DNA of 64,000 bases from Mycolicibacterium sp. P1-5 (GTDB taxonomy: Bacteria > Actinomycetota > Actinomycetes > Mycobacteriales > Mycobacteriaceae). A program made the position numbers and the translations under genes. The stretch lies in assembly GCF_008329565.1 (NCBI RefSeq), contig NZ_NPKT01000004.1:238888-302887 (forward strand), written 5' to 3'. Positions 28,156 through 36,675 of this stretch are shown piece by piece. Within the stretch, counting starts at the first letter, position 1. Each line of letters begins with the position of its first letter. The notes beneath the pieces are model-generated. The model had not been told where the DNA came from. It did no database searches and saw only the letters and a program-made list of their open reading frames with translations.

Positions 28156-28761
28156 TCAGTGTTTGTGGGTGTTGTCGGGTTGGCGCGGGTCGCCGGGGTG
28201 CTCATAGCCCGGCGCCAGCCACACCAGGTCGGCATGACGCTGCCCGAGCCACATCCGGAACCGGCGACGCCGGGCGGCGCCGAGCAGGTGCGCGGCGATC
28301 AGCGGCCGCACCTCGGTCAGGTCGGGCTCGCTGGCCACCCGCCAACCTCCGGTACCCCCGAACCGGAGAAACCGCCGCGGGTTTCGAGCGTGAAAATCTG
28401 TCACGGCGTCGTCGTCGATCTCGACGTCCTCGGTGACGTGTTCGAACACCGCCCGGGCGATCGGCTCCGCCAGGACGGCGGCGGCAACACTGCCGATCTC
28501 CAGCCGCGCGGTCGAGTCGGGCAGCACGTGATCTTCATCCGGCGTCGACTCGGTGACGCTCACGCCGAGCGCGTCAGCCTCGCAGGCCACCAGCTTCTCG
28601 GCGACCAACAGCTGGGTGAGCCAGCGCCGCAACTGGCGTCCTTCACTGGTGTGCGGCCTCGGCAGCGCCGCGACTTGAGGTGCGGCGCGCAGAGCGGCTT
28701 CGCGGGCATCGACCTCGCCGACGTCGACGCTGCGCCCGGCGACGGTTGCGGCCACATTCAT
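28156..28761 (-). CDS. Unknown 201-residue protein coupled to the alpha-mannosidase
   Basis: I do not recognise this protein confidently. It is charged, without a signal peptide or membrane segment. It starts MNVAATVAGRSVDVGEVDAREAALRA, read in part, which recalls the N-terminal region of parvulin/SurA-like proteins but is too weak to name. Its ATG overlaps the mannosidase stop (ATGA) and its stop lies one base before the ROK kinase start, so the three are one unit. Its position equals Rv0649. Confidence 0.75.
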   Translation of the reverse strand: MNVAATVAGRSVDVGEVDAREAALRAAPQVAALPRPHTSEGRQLRRWLTQLLVAEKLVACEADALGVSVTESTPDEDHVLPDSTARLEIGSVAAAVLAEPIARAVFEHVTEDVEIDDDAVTDFHARNPRRFLRFGGTGGWRVASEPDLTEVRPLIAAHLLGAARRRRFRMWLGQRHADLVWLAPGYEHPGDPRQPDNTHKH

Positions 28762-31700
28762 CGGACCGTCACCGCCACGGCCGGCGTGTAGAGCAACCGC
28801 CCCGCGCAGCCGATTCGGATCAACGCCCACCACCGGCCGGGTTTGGTCCATGGCGGCGGCGCGATGTCGAATGCAACGTCGACCTCGGATCGCGCACCGA
28901 CGACGGCTCCGCAGGCGGCCGGACCGATCCACTCCCATGTTCCCCACGGGCTGATCACGTGGGCTTCCAGGGACAGGTCGGTGTGGGCGGCGCTGCCGAC
29001 GGTGACAGCCAATTGGGCCCGCTCCCCCGCGGCGACGACGACGTCGGCCGGCTCGGTGACCAGCCGCACCAAAGTGCCCGGCGTACCGACCGAGATGACG
29101 CAGACGTCTTCGACGGGCTGCTTCCACGCCGCGGGCACATCCCCGGACAGGGTGAGCTGCGCGCGAACAGGATGGTCACCGGGCTCGGCATCGGGCGGCA
29201 CGCTGACGACGATCTCGGCTTCACGATGGTGACCGGCGGTCAGTTCGAACGGGAGCACATCGGGTTCGACGGTCCAACCCCGTGGGCCACGCAACCGCAC
29301 CTGCCCGGCCAGCGTGGCGTCACTGCAGTCGCTGGCGGCGGTCAGACGCAGCCGCACCTGATGGCCGGGCTCGCCTGCGACGGATTCGGGATGCAGGTGG
29401 GCCACGGCGGGCAGCCCACCCAGCGGCGCCGGGCCGCGGTTGTGCAGCCAGTAGCGGGCGTACAGCGGTTGAGCCGTCTCCGCCTCCGGTGCCAATGCGG
29501 CACCCTCGGCATCCAGCACGGCATGCGCATTCAGCCGGGCCAGCAGTGTGGCGATCTGATAGCCGTGCAGCCGCAGCGGTGACTCGTTGGAGCCGCGGGC
29601 GGCCTCGAGCAGGTCGGCCGACACCACCCCCGACACCACACCTACATCGGATGACAACGCGACTTGGGTTGTGGCGCCACGAGTTTCGACGAGACGGATG
29701 GTGACATCCTCGGGGTCGACGGCGGCGGAGCTTCCGGTGGCGGTCGGGTTACCACCGATCTTCAGCGCGGCAAGGTGCAGGGCCCCGGCTGGCTCGACGC
29801 GCAGCAGCGAGCCATCGGCGGCCAGCGCACCCACTGCCTCGTCGGCCGCCACGCACGCAAGAGGATGATTGAACTCAGCACTGCGCGAGGGTATTTCGCA
29901 GCTACGCCAATCGCCGCGGCCGGACACCAGCGCGAAGTCAAAGGTGTGGGTCCAATGCTGCACCTGGAAGTTGGACCCGTCGGGCGCCTTGCGCTGCGGC
30001 GGGTCGATCCACACGCCTGATGGCCAGCCGGTGCACGATCGCATCAGCGAACTGTGCAGCGTGTGGTCGGGCTCCACAGCGAAGCCTGGCACGCCGCGGT
30101 TGAGCAGTGCGACGGTGCGCGATTCGAACTCGCCGATATCCGACGGTGCCTGCTGGGCGACGTCGATCTGCGCGTCATCGAGGTCCTCGACGACGGCCGC
30201 GACAGCCCCTTCGCCGGCGACGATGAGTACCGGCAGGTCGAGCACGCCGCGCAGGTCGGCATCGGGTTGCCATACCGCGGTCAACGACGTGCTCGCCGGC
30301 ACCCACACCCGCGCCTGCCCGGCGTCCGACAGCTGCCTGTGCAGCTCCGCGGTGTACGCGCCGTCGGCGGCTGCAAGAACTGCAGCGGTGAACGCGTTCT
30401 CATCGGGTCCACCCATCGCAATTCGCGCATCCGGCAGGTTGGAGTCGACGTCGAGGTGGCCGTACCGCGGGTTCTCGGCACCACTGCAGGTTGCGGTCAC
30501 ACCGGCCCGCACCAACGCGACCATCACCGCCCGCGCATCGGAGAAATCCTCGGCGGGCACCACCACTTCGGCCACCGACACCGCCCGCACATCCGCGCCG
30601 ACCTGAACGCGGACCGCCGAGGACAGTCCGAACCAGCCATGTGCTGGATTGTCCAGTGTCCATGGGTGTTTGGCGGAGTCGACGGCGCGATCCTCGCCGG
30701 AGGCGTGGTCGTGCAGCAGCCCGAACCCGCGTCCGATCACAGCGTCACCGACCTCACTGACCGGTAGCGCCCCAGGCACCGGGCAGGGCCACCGCAACCG
30801 CAGCAGCCGGTCGGCTCCGGTGAACTCGTCGATGGTGGCGCTGAGGTCCACCCGGTCGATGCCATCCCACAAAGTCAGCACCTGCGTGTAGTGCAGCAGC
30901 TCGCCGATCCGCCCGGTCACCACCAGCCGCTCACCGATCGAGCTGCGGTAGGCCTGCACCGAATCGGCAACGGCCGCGGACGAACACGTCACCGGGCCGG
31001 CGGGCAGCAGGTGCCACGGCCCCTCCCCTGCCTGCGGGTGGGCCGGGTACTCCTCGTAGACGGCCAGCTCGTTGCCGACGCGCCCGGCGGCGATCAGCTC
31101 CCGATCGGCGGCCAGCTCGATCAGCGACACCACAGCGCCGCCGCGGGCCGGGTCCACCCGCAGCCGGTGATGCTCATTCACGATCTCGAACCCGTCGACG
31201 GCCTGCCACCCGGTCGGCTGGTCGGCAGCCATCACTCGGTAGCTGCGCCAGCCCAGGGAGTCGACACCCTCGGCTCGCCAGCTCACCAGGTGACCGTCGT
31301 CGGAAACGACTGCGGGACACGACACTCCCGCCGAGTCGATCACCGCGGCACCGAGACCGATCGGTGTCTGCAACTCTACGGTTACGATATCGGTTCGCTT
31401 GTGCGCCAAGGGGTTCCACACCACGACCGATCCCGGCTCGGACGCGGCGGCCCGGGACAGCAGCTGCAGCGCTCCCGACCGGGCTGCCGACCCGAGCTCC
31501 CACGCGTCGCGCCAGCTGGTCAGCAGGTCGAGATACACCTGATCGGACTCCGAGCCGGTGATGCCGTCGTGGTGGGCGCCGTACGCCAGCTGAACCCAGG
31601 CCTTGGCCAGCGCGGCCTCCGGATAGTGCGCGCCGGAGAGCAGGGCGGCGAATACCGCGAACCGTTCGGCGCCCAGCACCGCGTCCTCGGCGGCGCGGTT

Positions 31701-32930
31701 GGCCTGTTTGGTGTCGATGTAGGAGACGTCTTTCCCGGTGTAGATCGGGTTCATGTCACGGGTCTGTGGCGAGGGCGCCACCCCACGCTCGGCAGTTTCC
31801 GCGCGCACGGCGGCGAAGAACTCCGACGGCAGCGCACAGACGAACCGCGGCCAGGTGTAGCGGGCGTTCCAGTCGCGGTGGATCTCGGTGACCCAGGTGT
31901 TGGGCGGGGTGTAGTCGGTGCCGACCGGCAGCAACACATTGCGGGTCAACGCCACCGACTTCAGTTCGGCGAACAGGTGATAGGTGGCCTGCTCAGCCTC
32001 CGCCAGCGACGCCGCGGAATCCATCCACCAACCGGCCGAGTAGTGGGCAGGCATGTAGTGGGTCAGCAGGCCGAGGCCCGACGGGGCGATCCACTCGAAC
32101 TCGCTACGGAACTGCATGCGTCGGGCGTCGCCGTCGCCGGCCATCGGCCCCCACTGGTGATGCGGCCCGCGGGCCCACGAACTCGACGTCAGGCCGGCGT
32201 CGGCGGCCATGCCGGGGAACTGCGGGTCGTGGCCGAACACGTCGAGCTGCCAGGCGGTCGCCGGGTCGGCACCCAGTACGTCGCGTTGATAGCCGACGCC
32301 GTGCACGAAGTTGCGGATCGCGGTCTCGGCGCCGACGAGGTTCGTGTTGGGCTCGTTGTAGGTCCCGCCCATCACCTCCACGCGTCCGTCGGCGATGAAC
32401 CGGCGCAGATCGGCGCGGTCCTGCGGGTGGGTGTCGAAATAGGGCTTCAGATAATCGACTTCGGCGAGCACGAACTTGTAATCCGGGTCGCGGCGGGCCA
32501 TTTCGAGGTGCGCGGCCACCAACGCGAACCCGTTGTTCTGCCGGGCCCGCCCGGGCGGATCCTCGGTCCACAGGCTGGTGTAGGCGCCCTGGGTGTTCCA
32601 CCAGACCGGGTCGTAGTGGAAGTGGCTGATCATGTACATGGTCCAACCGGGTTCGGCGACCGTGAGCTCGAAGGAGAAATCCGAACCTTCCACACCCGCT
32701 GTCCGGACCTGCCCGGGCTGCGCCCGTTCGATACGAACCGGTACCTCGACCACCCCGTCGCCGGGCGCTACCGCAACTCGCTCGGACTGCAACCCGTCGC
32801 CGATGATCCGAACGGTTCCGGCGCCGCTGTAGCCGACGCGAACCACCTGAAGCGGCGCATCGGGCGGCCCGACGAAGAGTTCCGTCGACTCCGCGGAGGT
32901 TATCCGCACTCCCAGCAATGTACGGCTCAA
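28758..32930 (-). CDS. GH38 alpha-mannosidase
   Basis: This is a large glycoside hydrolase family 38 enzyme of about 1390 residues that cleaves alpha-mannosides. The family N-terminus MISHFHYDPVWWNTQGAYTS carries the zinc-binding His-x-Asp. The nucleophile segment WQLDVFGHDPQFP is near residue 226. The beta-rich C-terminal half is typical, with two extra beta-sandwich-like stretches at the end. There is no signal peptide, so it is probably intracellular. The TTG start is uncertain. The neighbours (unknown protein, ROK kinase, EEP enzyme) suggest turnover of mannose-containing glycans. Confidence 0.9.
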   Translation of the reverse strand: MSRTLLGVRITSAESTELFVGPPDAPLQVVRVGYSGAGTVRIIGDGLQSERVAVAPGDGVVEVPVRIERAQPGQVRTAGVEGSDFSFELTVAEPGWTMYMISHFHYDPVWWNTQGAYTSLWTEDPPGRARQNNGFALVAAHLEMARRDPDYKFVLAEVDYLKPYFDTHPQDRADLRRFIADGRVEVMGGTYNEPNTNLVGAETAIRNFVHGVGYQRDVLGADPATAWQLDVFGHDPQFPGMAADAGLTSSSWARGPHHQWGPMAGDGDARRMQFRSEFEWIAPSGLGLLTHYMPAHYSAGWWMDSAASLAEAEQATYHLFAELKSVALTRNVLLPVGTDYTPPNTWVTEIHRDWNARYTWPRFVCALPSEFFAAVRAETAERGVAPSPQTRDMNPIYTGKDVSYIDTKQANRAAEDAVLGAERFAVFAALLSGAHYPEAALAKAWVQLAYGAHHDGITGSESDQVYLDLLTSWRDAWELGSAARSGALQLLSRAAASEPGSVVVWNPLAHKRTDIVTVELQTPIGLGAAVIDSAGVSCPAVVSDDGHLVSWRAEGVDSLGWRSYRVMAADQPTGWQAVDGFEIVNEHHRLRVDPARGGAVVSLIELAADRELIAAGRVGNELAVYEEYPAHPQAGEGPWHLLPAGPVTCSSAAVADSVQAYRSSIGERLVVTGRIGELLHYTQVLTLWDGIDRVDLSATIDEFTGADRLLRLRWPCPVPGALPVSEVGDAVIGRGFGLLHDHASGEDRAVDSAKHPWTLDNPAHGWFGLSSAVRVQVGADVRAVSVAEVVVPAEDFSDARAVMVALVRAGVTATCSGAENPRYGHLDVDSNLPDARIAMGGPDENAFTAAVLAAADGAYTAELHRQLSDAGQARVWVPASTSLTAVWQPDADLRGVLDLPVLIVAGEGAVAAVVEDLDDAQIDVAQQAPSDIGEFESRTVALLNRGVPGFAVEPDHTLHSSLMRSCTGWPSGVWIDPPQRKAPDGSNFQVQHWTHTFDFALVSGRGDWRSCEIPSRSAEFNHPLACVAADEAVGALAADGSLLRVEPAGALHLAALKIGGNPTATGSSAAVDPEDVTIRLVETRGATTQVALSSDVGVVSGVVSADLLEAARGSNESPLRLHGYQIATLLARLNAHAVLDAEGAALAPEAETAQPLYARYWLHNRGPAPLGGLPAVAHLHPESVAGEPGHQVRLRLTAASDCSDATLAGQVRLRGPRGWTVEPDVLPFELTAGHHREAEIVVSVPPDAEPGDHPVRAQLTLSGDVPAAWKQPVEDVCVISVGTPGTLVRLVTEPADVVVAAGERAQLAVTVGSAAHTDLSLEAHVISPWGTWEWIGPAACGAVVGARSEVDVAFDIAPPPWTKPGRWWALIRIGCAGRLLYTPAVAVTVR

Positions 32931-32937
32931 CCACTCG

Positions 32938-33705
32938 TCATTGGAGCGACACGTCGATCACCAGCGGACGATGATCCGAGATCGGCAGCACCGGCGCCCA
33001 CGCCTCGGTGGCCACCAGACCGTCATGGTCGGTGAGAATGTGGTCGAGCTGACGCTCCGGGCACTGCAGCGGGAACGTCGCAGCGGTGGCCAGCGGCCGC
33101 AGCCCGGTCTGACGGCTCGGCGCGGGCCCCGACATGTTGAGGTCGCCCATCAACACGTGCGGCCCGGGCAGGCCCCGCAGGTCACGCGTGAGCCGGCGCA
33201 GTTGGACGCGGTTCCAGCCCGGCACAAACGACAGGTGGGTGTTGGCCACGGTCATCACCCCGAGTGGGGTGTCGAGCTGGGCAAGCATCGCCGCGCGCGG
33301 TTCCTCGTTCACGATTTGCACACGGTTGGGCCCGGGCAGATACATCGGGAACCGGAACGGGATGCGGGGCAGTCGCAGCACCTGCCATGAGATCGCCGGA
33401 TACCGCGACAGCAGCGCGATGCCGTAGGCGGCGGTCCCCGGTTGCTCGCTGCCGGTGGCCGCCATCCACGTTGCTCCTGGCGTACCGGAGATGGCGGCGA
33501 CGAACCGGTGCGACACGGCGCCCATCGCTGCGGCCGCGATCGCGGTGAGGTCGGCCAGCGCCGAGCGCGGCTGGTCGCAGTCCACCTCCTGCAGGGCCAG
33601 CACATCGGGGTCCAACCGTCGGACGCACTCCGACAACCGCTCCAGGTTGACCTGCCCGTCATCCAAGCTGCGACCGTGCAAGATGTTGAAGGTGGCCATC
33701 CGCAT
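32938..33705 (-). CDS. Endonuclease/exonuclease/phosphatase family protein
   Basis: This 255-residue protein has the EEP (DNase I-like) fold. Motifs in order are MATFNILHG, LALQEVD, NTHLSF, MGDLNMSG, LDHILTD and SDHRPLVIDV, so all catalytic metal-binding segments are present. Substrates of the family range from nucleic acids to phosphoesters and lipids, and the exact one is unknown. It ends seven bases before the predicted mannosidase start. A perfect 15-base palindrome is all that separates it from the divergent nucleotidyltransferase gene. Confidence 0.88.
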   Translation of the reverse strand: MRMATFNILHGRSLDDGQVNLERLSECVRRLDPDVLALQEVDCDQPRSALADLTAIAAAAMGAVSHRFVAAISGTPGATWMAATGSEQPGTAAYGIALLSRYPAISWQVLRLPRIPFRFPMYLPGPNRVQIVNEEPRAAMLAQLDTPLGVMTVANTHLSFVPGWNRVQLRRLTRDLRGLPGPHVLMGDLNMSGPAPSRQTGLRPLATAATFPLQCPERQLDHILTDHDGLVATEAWAPVLPISDHRPLVIDVSLQ

Positions 33706-33720
33706 GGGTACCTGGTACCC
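33706..33720. promoter_or_regulatory. 15-bp palindrome between divergent start codons
   Basis: GGGTACC, T and GGTACCC form a perfect inverted repeat that fills the whole gap between the ATG of the EEP gene and the predicted GTG of the nucleotidyltransferase. It could be an operator or an RNA hairpin hiding both starts. Confidence 0.4.
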
Positions 33721-34272
33721 GTGCAGCCGCGGAATGAAGACCTTCGATCGGCATTGCGTCGCGCTGCGGCGGCGATGAAGGCCGACGGGCCGGACTTCGC
33801 GCTGGCCGGCAGCTACGCACTGTGGGTGTTCGGGGCGCCCGAGCCGGTGCACGACGTGGATTTCGTGGTCGCCGAGTCCGAGGCCGAGGTGGCGGCCAAG
33901 AGCCTCGCCGACGCCGGCTTCGCGATCGAGCGGCCGCCCGAGGACTGGTTGTTCAAGGCCTGCGTGGGCGACGACTTCGTGATCGACATCCTGTACCGCC
34001 TCAATGGGGTGCCGGTCGATGCCACGACGCTCGAGTGCGCCGTGCCCCGCGAGGTGCTGGCGGTCTCCATGCCGGTGCTGCCACCCACGCACGTGATGAT
34101 CGAGAAGCTGTGCTCCCTCAACGAGCACCACTGCGATTTCGCCTCGCTGCTGCCCGCAGTGCGGGCGGTGCGCGAGCAGGTGGACTGGGACAGTGTCCGG
34201 GCCGGCACCGCGCACGACGATTTCGCCGTCGCGTTCCTGATGCTTACCGATCGGCTCGGCATCACCGACTGA
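33721..34272 (+). CDS. Nucleotidyltransferase-fold protein (AbiEii-like)
   Basis: This 183-residue protein has the nucleotidyltransferase signature LAGSYALWVFGAPEPVHDVD, with the GS and Asp-x-Asp residues (HDVDFVV) near residues 26-46. A C-terminal helical part follows. It resembles DUF6036/AbiEii-type proteins, which include toxins of type IV systems, but no antitoxin gene is adjacent. The GTG start is inferred. Its last codons (LGITD and stop) lie in the first copy of the 18-bp repeat that bounds the next segment. Confidence 0.72.
   Translation: MQPRNEDLRSALRRAAAAMKADGPDFALAGSYALWVFGAPEPVHDVDFVVAESEAEVAAKSLADAGFAIERPPEDWLFKACVGDDFVIDILYRLNGVPVDATTLECAVPREVLAVSMPVLPPTHVMIEKLCSLNEHHCDFASLLPAVRAVREQVDWDSVRAGTAHDDFAVAFLMLTDRLGITD
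34255..34272 (+). repeat. 18-bp direct repeat, left copy
   Basis: CTCGGCATCACCGACTGA matches exactly at 35694-35711. After one mismatch three more bases agree (21 of 22). This copy encodes the last residues and stop codon of the nucleotidyltransferase. Confidence 0.85.
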
Positions 34273-34295
34273 CGGCAGCAAGGACTTGTCACGGA

Positions 34296-34314
34296 AACTC
34301 GGAAAAACCGAATT
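34296..34314 (-). terminator. Weak hairpin after the methyltransferase
   Basis: AACTCGG and CCGAATT pair (one wobble on the minus strand) around five A's, nine bases past the methyltransferase stop. There is no T run after it, so termination is doubtful. Confidence 0.25.
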
Positions 34315-34322
34315 GTTAGTCG

Positions 34323-35141
34323 CTAAGGCTTGCGGCCGCGTGCCACTATTCCAAATGTGTTCGGTGGAACAACTTTTTGACCATATTTCTGGAGCAATGG
34401 CGATTGGGTGGAAAAATATCGATCCAGTTCGACCTCGCTGAACCTCATACGAAACATATCCATCAAGGCCTGGTCGTCCACACCTTGCCGAACAACATGG
34501 TATTCCACCAGATCCGACGGTTCCGACTCTGAGTAAACGCCCCTTAGTCTGCGCCACCGAGTCGCCAGACCCCGTCGAAGGTCGCCCTGGCCCAATCGCC
34601 ACATGAAATATGCACCTTGCGACAGCGTTTTCGCCCAGCCAGTCTGCCGCGGATACCACAGAGGGTCTTGGAACGTCACTATTGCTCCGCCCGCATCGAG
34701 AAGCTCATCGCAGAGTCGCTCGATAGTCGAGATGTAATCGGGGATGTGGTGTATCACTGAGATCAACAGGATGACGTCGTATTTGCCGCCTTCATTGAAG
34801 GCGGCATCACCAGTTTTGTCGTAGATGACACGTACGCTTCTATTGTCGTGATATCTCCGCTCCAGATAATCGAAGCTGGCCTTTGACATTTCGGTGACTG
34901 TGGTATGGCCTCCAGCGTCTAATACCGTAGCAGTAAAGAATCCGTGTCCAGCCCCAATTTCTAGCACCGACGCTTCACCTTTGCGAGCAAGAACTTGCTC
35001 GATCACCTGGCGGATACGTCCTTCAATACGCGCAGTTAGAGCCTGATGGCGCAGGTGAGGGCTGCCGGCAATATAGTCATGCGAAAGGCCGTGAGCTACG
35101 TCTTGCGCCCATCCAACGGCATCTTGCGGCCGGTCGTCCAC
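34323..35141 (-). CDS. Class I SAM-dependent methyltransferase
   Basis: This is a methyltransferase of about 272 residues. The SAM-binding motif is VLEIGAGHGFFTATVLDAGG, followed by TEMSKASFDYLERRY, YDVILLISVIHHIPDYIS and GGAIVTFQDPLWYP. The GTG at 35141 is preferred because AGAAGGGGG lies just upstream; a GTG at 35168 is possible. Codon use is less GC-rich than in the neighbours, which fits acquisition by transfer. It sits alone in the repeat-bounded segment; the substrate is unknown. Confidence 0.82.
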   Translation of the reverse strand: MDDRPQDAVGWAQDVAHGLSHDYIAGSPHLRHQALTARIEGRIRQVIEQVLARKGEASVLEIGAGHGFFTATVLDAGGHTTVTEMSKASFDYLERRYHDNRSVRVIYDKTGDAAFNEGGKYDVILLISVIHHIPDYISTIERLCDELLDAGGAIVTFQDPLWYPRQTGWAKTLSQGAYFMWRLGQGDLRRGLATRWRRLRGVYSESEPSDLVEYHVVRQGVDDQALMDMFRMRFSEVELDRYFSTQSPLLQKYGQKVVPPNTFGIVARGRKP

Positions 35142-35260
35142 GACAGCCCCCTTCTGTTCCTTGACCACGATGGATAGTCGAATCCACTGAGTACATAGAC
35201 TCGGTAGTCAAGCATTGTCGCTGCAGCGATCTAGGTTAGCGTCCTAACGCACCACGCTGT

Positions 35261-35292
35261 TAGTCCTTGATGCACGTAGTCCTTAATGCACG
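35261..35292 (+). repeat. Tandem 16-bp repeat
   Basis: TAGTCCTTGATGCACG is followed directly by TAGTCCTTAATGCACG, one mismatch in 16. It lies in the non-coding part of the inserted segment, between the methyltransferase start and the DinB pseudogene. Confidence 0.7.
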
Positions 35293-35401
35293 CGCAGCGT
35301 TGGATTGCAGTACCGTCCACTGAAGTTTCGAGCGGGAACACGACTCTCCTACGCTCATGTTAGTGCGCTGTGGGCGGGCACAGTTCGACCACAGCAGCTC
35401 G

Positions 35402-35651
35402 ATAACCGCCCGCGCCACCCCGCTGGCGATGAAGACCACGCGACGCACGAGAAGTTCCTAGAACAGCGCATTTCGACGAGGCCCCTTCGGCTGTCCGCAG
35501 GCAGGACGCGACAAAGACACTTGGGTCGCTGTCGATCCGCAAATGGTTCGAACGCTCGCGGGTGCCCCGCGCGAGAGTGGCTGCAGGAAGTCGCTGCCGC
35601 ATCGGAGGAACCGCCCGCCGACAGTCGCCCATACAAAGAACAGCGCGAGTA
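35402..35651 (+). pseudogene. Decayed DinB-like paralogue
   Basis: The stretch is colinear with the first 88 or so codons of the intact DinB-like gene at 37237. DEDHATHEKFLEQR matches DERHALREFLAYHQ, TCGCTGTCGATC is identical in both, and QEVAAASEEPPADSRPYKE matches QRVAAAPNEPPADDRPFEE. The spacing differs by about -10 and +1 bases, so the frame is broken twice. The start codon is lost and a stop truncates the end. It is the right-hand part of the inserted segment. Confidence 0.6.
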
Positions 35652-35693
35652 AACAAGCACGACGAGCTAGATCCGCCTCGACGAGACGCAGAC

Positions 35694-35711
35694 CTCGGCA
35701 TCACCGACTGA
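35694..35711 (+). repeat. 18-bp direct repeat, right copy
   Basis: This is the second exact copy of CTCGGCATCACCGACTGA. Read on the minus strand it contains the last codons and stop (AISR) of the WYL regulator. Confidence 0.85.
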
Positions 35712-36654
35712 TGGCGCCGGCCAGCAGCGCCGACATCGCCCGCGCCCCGTCGGCGACCTCCTGGGGTTCGAGCACCTCGAAGGCGACACCGGGCATCGCC
35801 AGATACAGGACCAAAGTAGCGGGGTCATCGGCGCCGGTGATGACGATGCAGGTGCCGGGACCGTCATCCTCGATCGTTACCGAGGTCGGCGAAAAATGCT
35901 GCGCCATAACATCTTTGGCGGCGCGGTAGCGGACCCTGGCGACATAGCGGTAGGGCGAGGTCGTGATGGCGCGGCGGACGTACTCGGCGGCATCAGGTGC
36001 TTCTCGCGGAGTGAAGGTCGTGCCCCGCGCCTGCACGGTGACCATCCGGTCCAGCCGGAGGCTGCGCCAGTCGTCGCGATCACGGTCGAAGGCCAGCAGA
36101 TACCACCGCCGTCCGGTGGTCACCAACTGATAGGGCTCCAGACGGCGGCTGGTCGCGGCGCCGGCCCGGTCGACGTAATCGACACCCACGTGTTCGGAGT
36201 CGCGACAGGCACGCGCCAGCGTCATCAGGATCTCCGGATCGACGGGTGACTCGGCGTCGCGCGTCAACGTGACGGTGGCGTCGTGAACGGCGGCGACCTG
36301 CGAGCGCAGCCGCCCCGGCATCACCTGGTCGAGCTTGGTCAGCGCGCGCAATGCGGCCTCGCCGACGCCGGCGACGCTGCCACCGGCCGCAAGCCGCAGA
36401 CACACCGCCATCGCAACGGCCTCATCGGAGTCGAGCAGCAGCGGCGGCAGCGCGGCACCAGCGCCGAGTTGATAGCCGCCACCGTGGCCGGTGCTGGCAT
36501 GCACGGGATACCCGAGGTCGCGCAGCCGCTCGACGTCGCGGCGCACGCTGCGGGTGGTGACGCCGAGCCGCTCGGCCAGTTCCACCCCGGACCACACCCG
36601 CCTGGATTGCAACAGGCCCAGAAGCTGCAGTACCCGGCTTGTCGTTTGAGACAT
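35701..36654 (-). CDS. YafY/DeoR-type WYL-domain transcriptional regulator
   Basis: This 317-residue regulator has an N-terminal helix-turn-helix (about residues 1-60: RVLQLLGLLQSRRVWSGVEL, then LGVTTRSVRRDVERLRDLGY) and GHGGGYQLGAGA. A WYL ligand-sensing domain follows (about 140-230) with a C-terminal WCX-like part. It is divergent from two DinB-like genes and a perfect inverted repeat lies between them, so it probably controls them. Its 3' end overlaps the right direct-repeat copy. Confidence 0.9.
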   Translation of the reverse strand: MSQTTSRVLQLLGLLQSRRVWSGVELAERLGVTTRSVRRDVERLRDLGYPVHASTGHGGGYQLGAGAALPPLLLDSDEAVAMAVCLRLAAGGSVAGVGEAALRALTKLDQVMPGRLRSQVAAVHDATVTLTRDAESPVDPEILMTLARACRDSEHVGVDYVDRAGAATSRRLEPYQLVTTGRRWYLLAFDRDRDDWRSLRLDRMVTVQARGTTFTPREAPDAAEYVRRAITTSPYRYVARVRYRAAKDVMAQHFSPTSVTIEDDGPGTCIVITGADDPATLVLYLAMPGVAFEVLEPQEVADGARAMSALLAGAISR

Positions 36655-36675
36655 GACAACAGTCTCGCCCACTTC

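Larger units (their letters stand above)
34273..35693. other. Probable inserted segment between direct repeats
   Basis: This 1421-base stretch is bounded by an exact 18-bp direct repeat, is visibly AT-richer than its flanks and holds a methyltransferase and a decayed DinB paralogue. The genes on each side end inside the repeat copies. I see no transposase or integrase, so the mechanism is unknown. Confidence 0.65.

Noticed and set aside
30891..33035. A 714-codon open frame opposite the mannosidase
   Set aside because: It covers GH38 motifs in antisense and has no family features.
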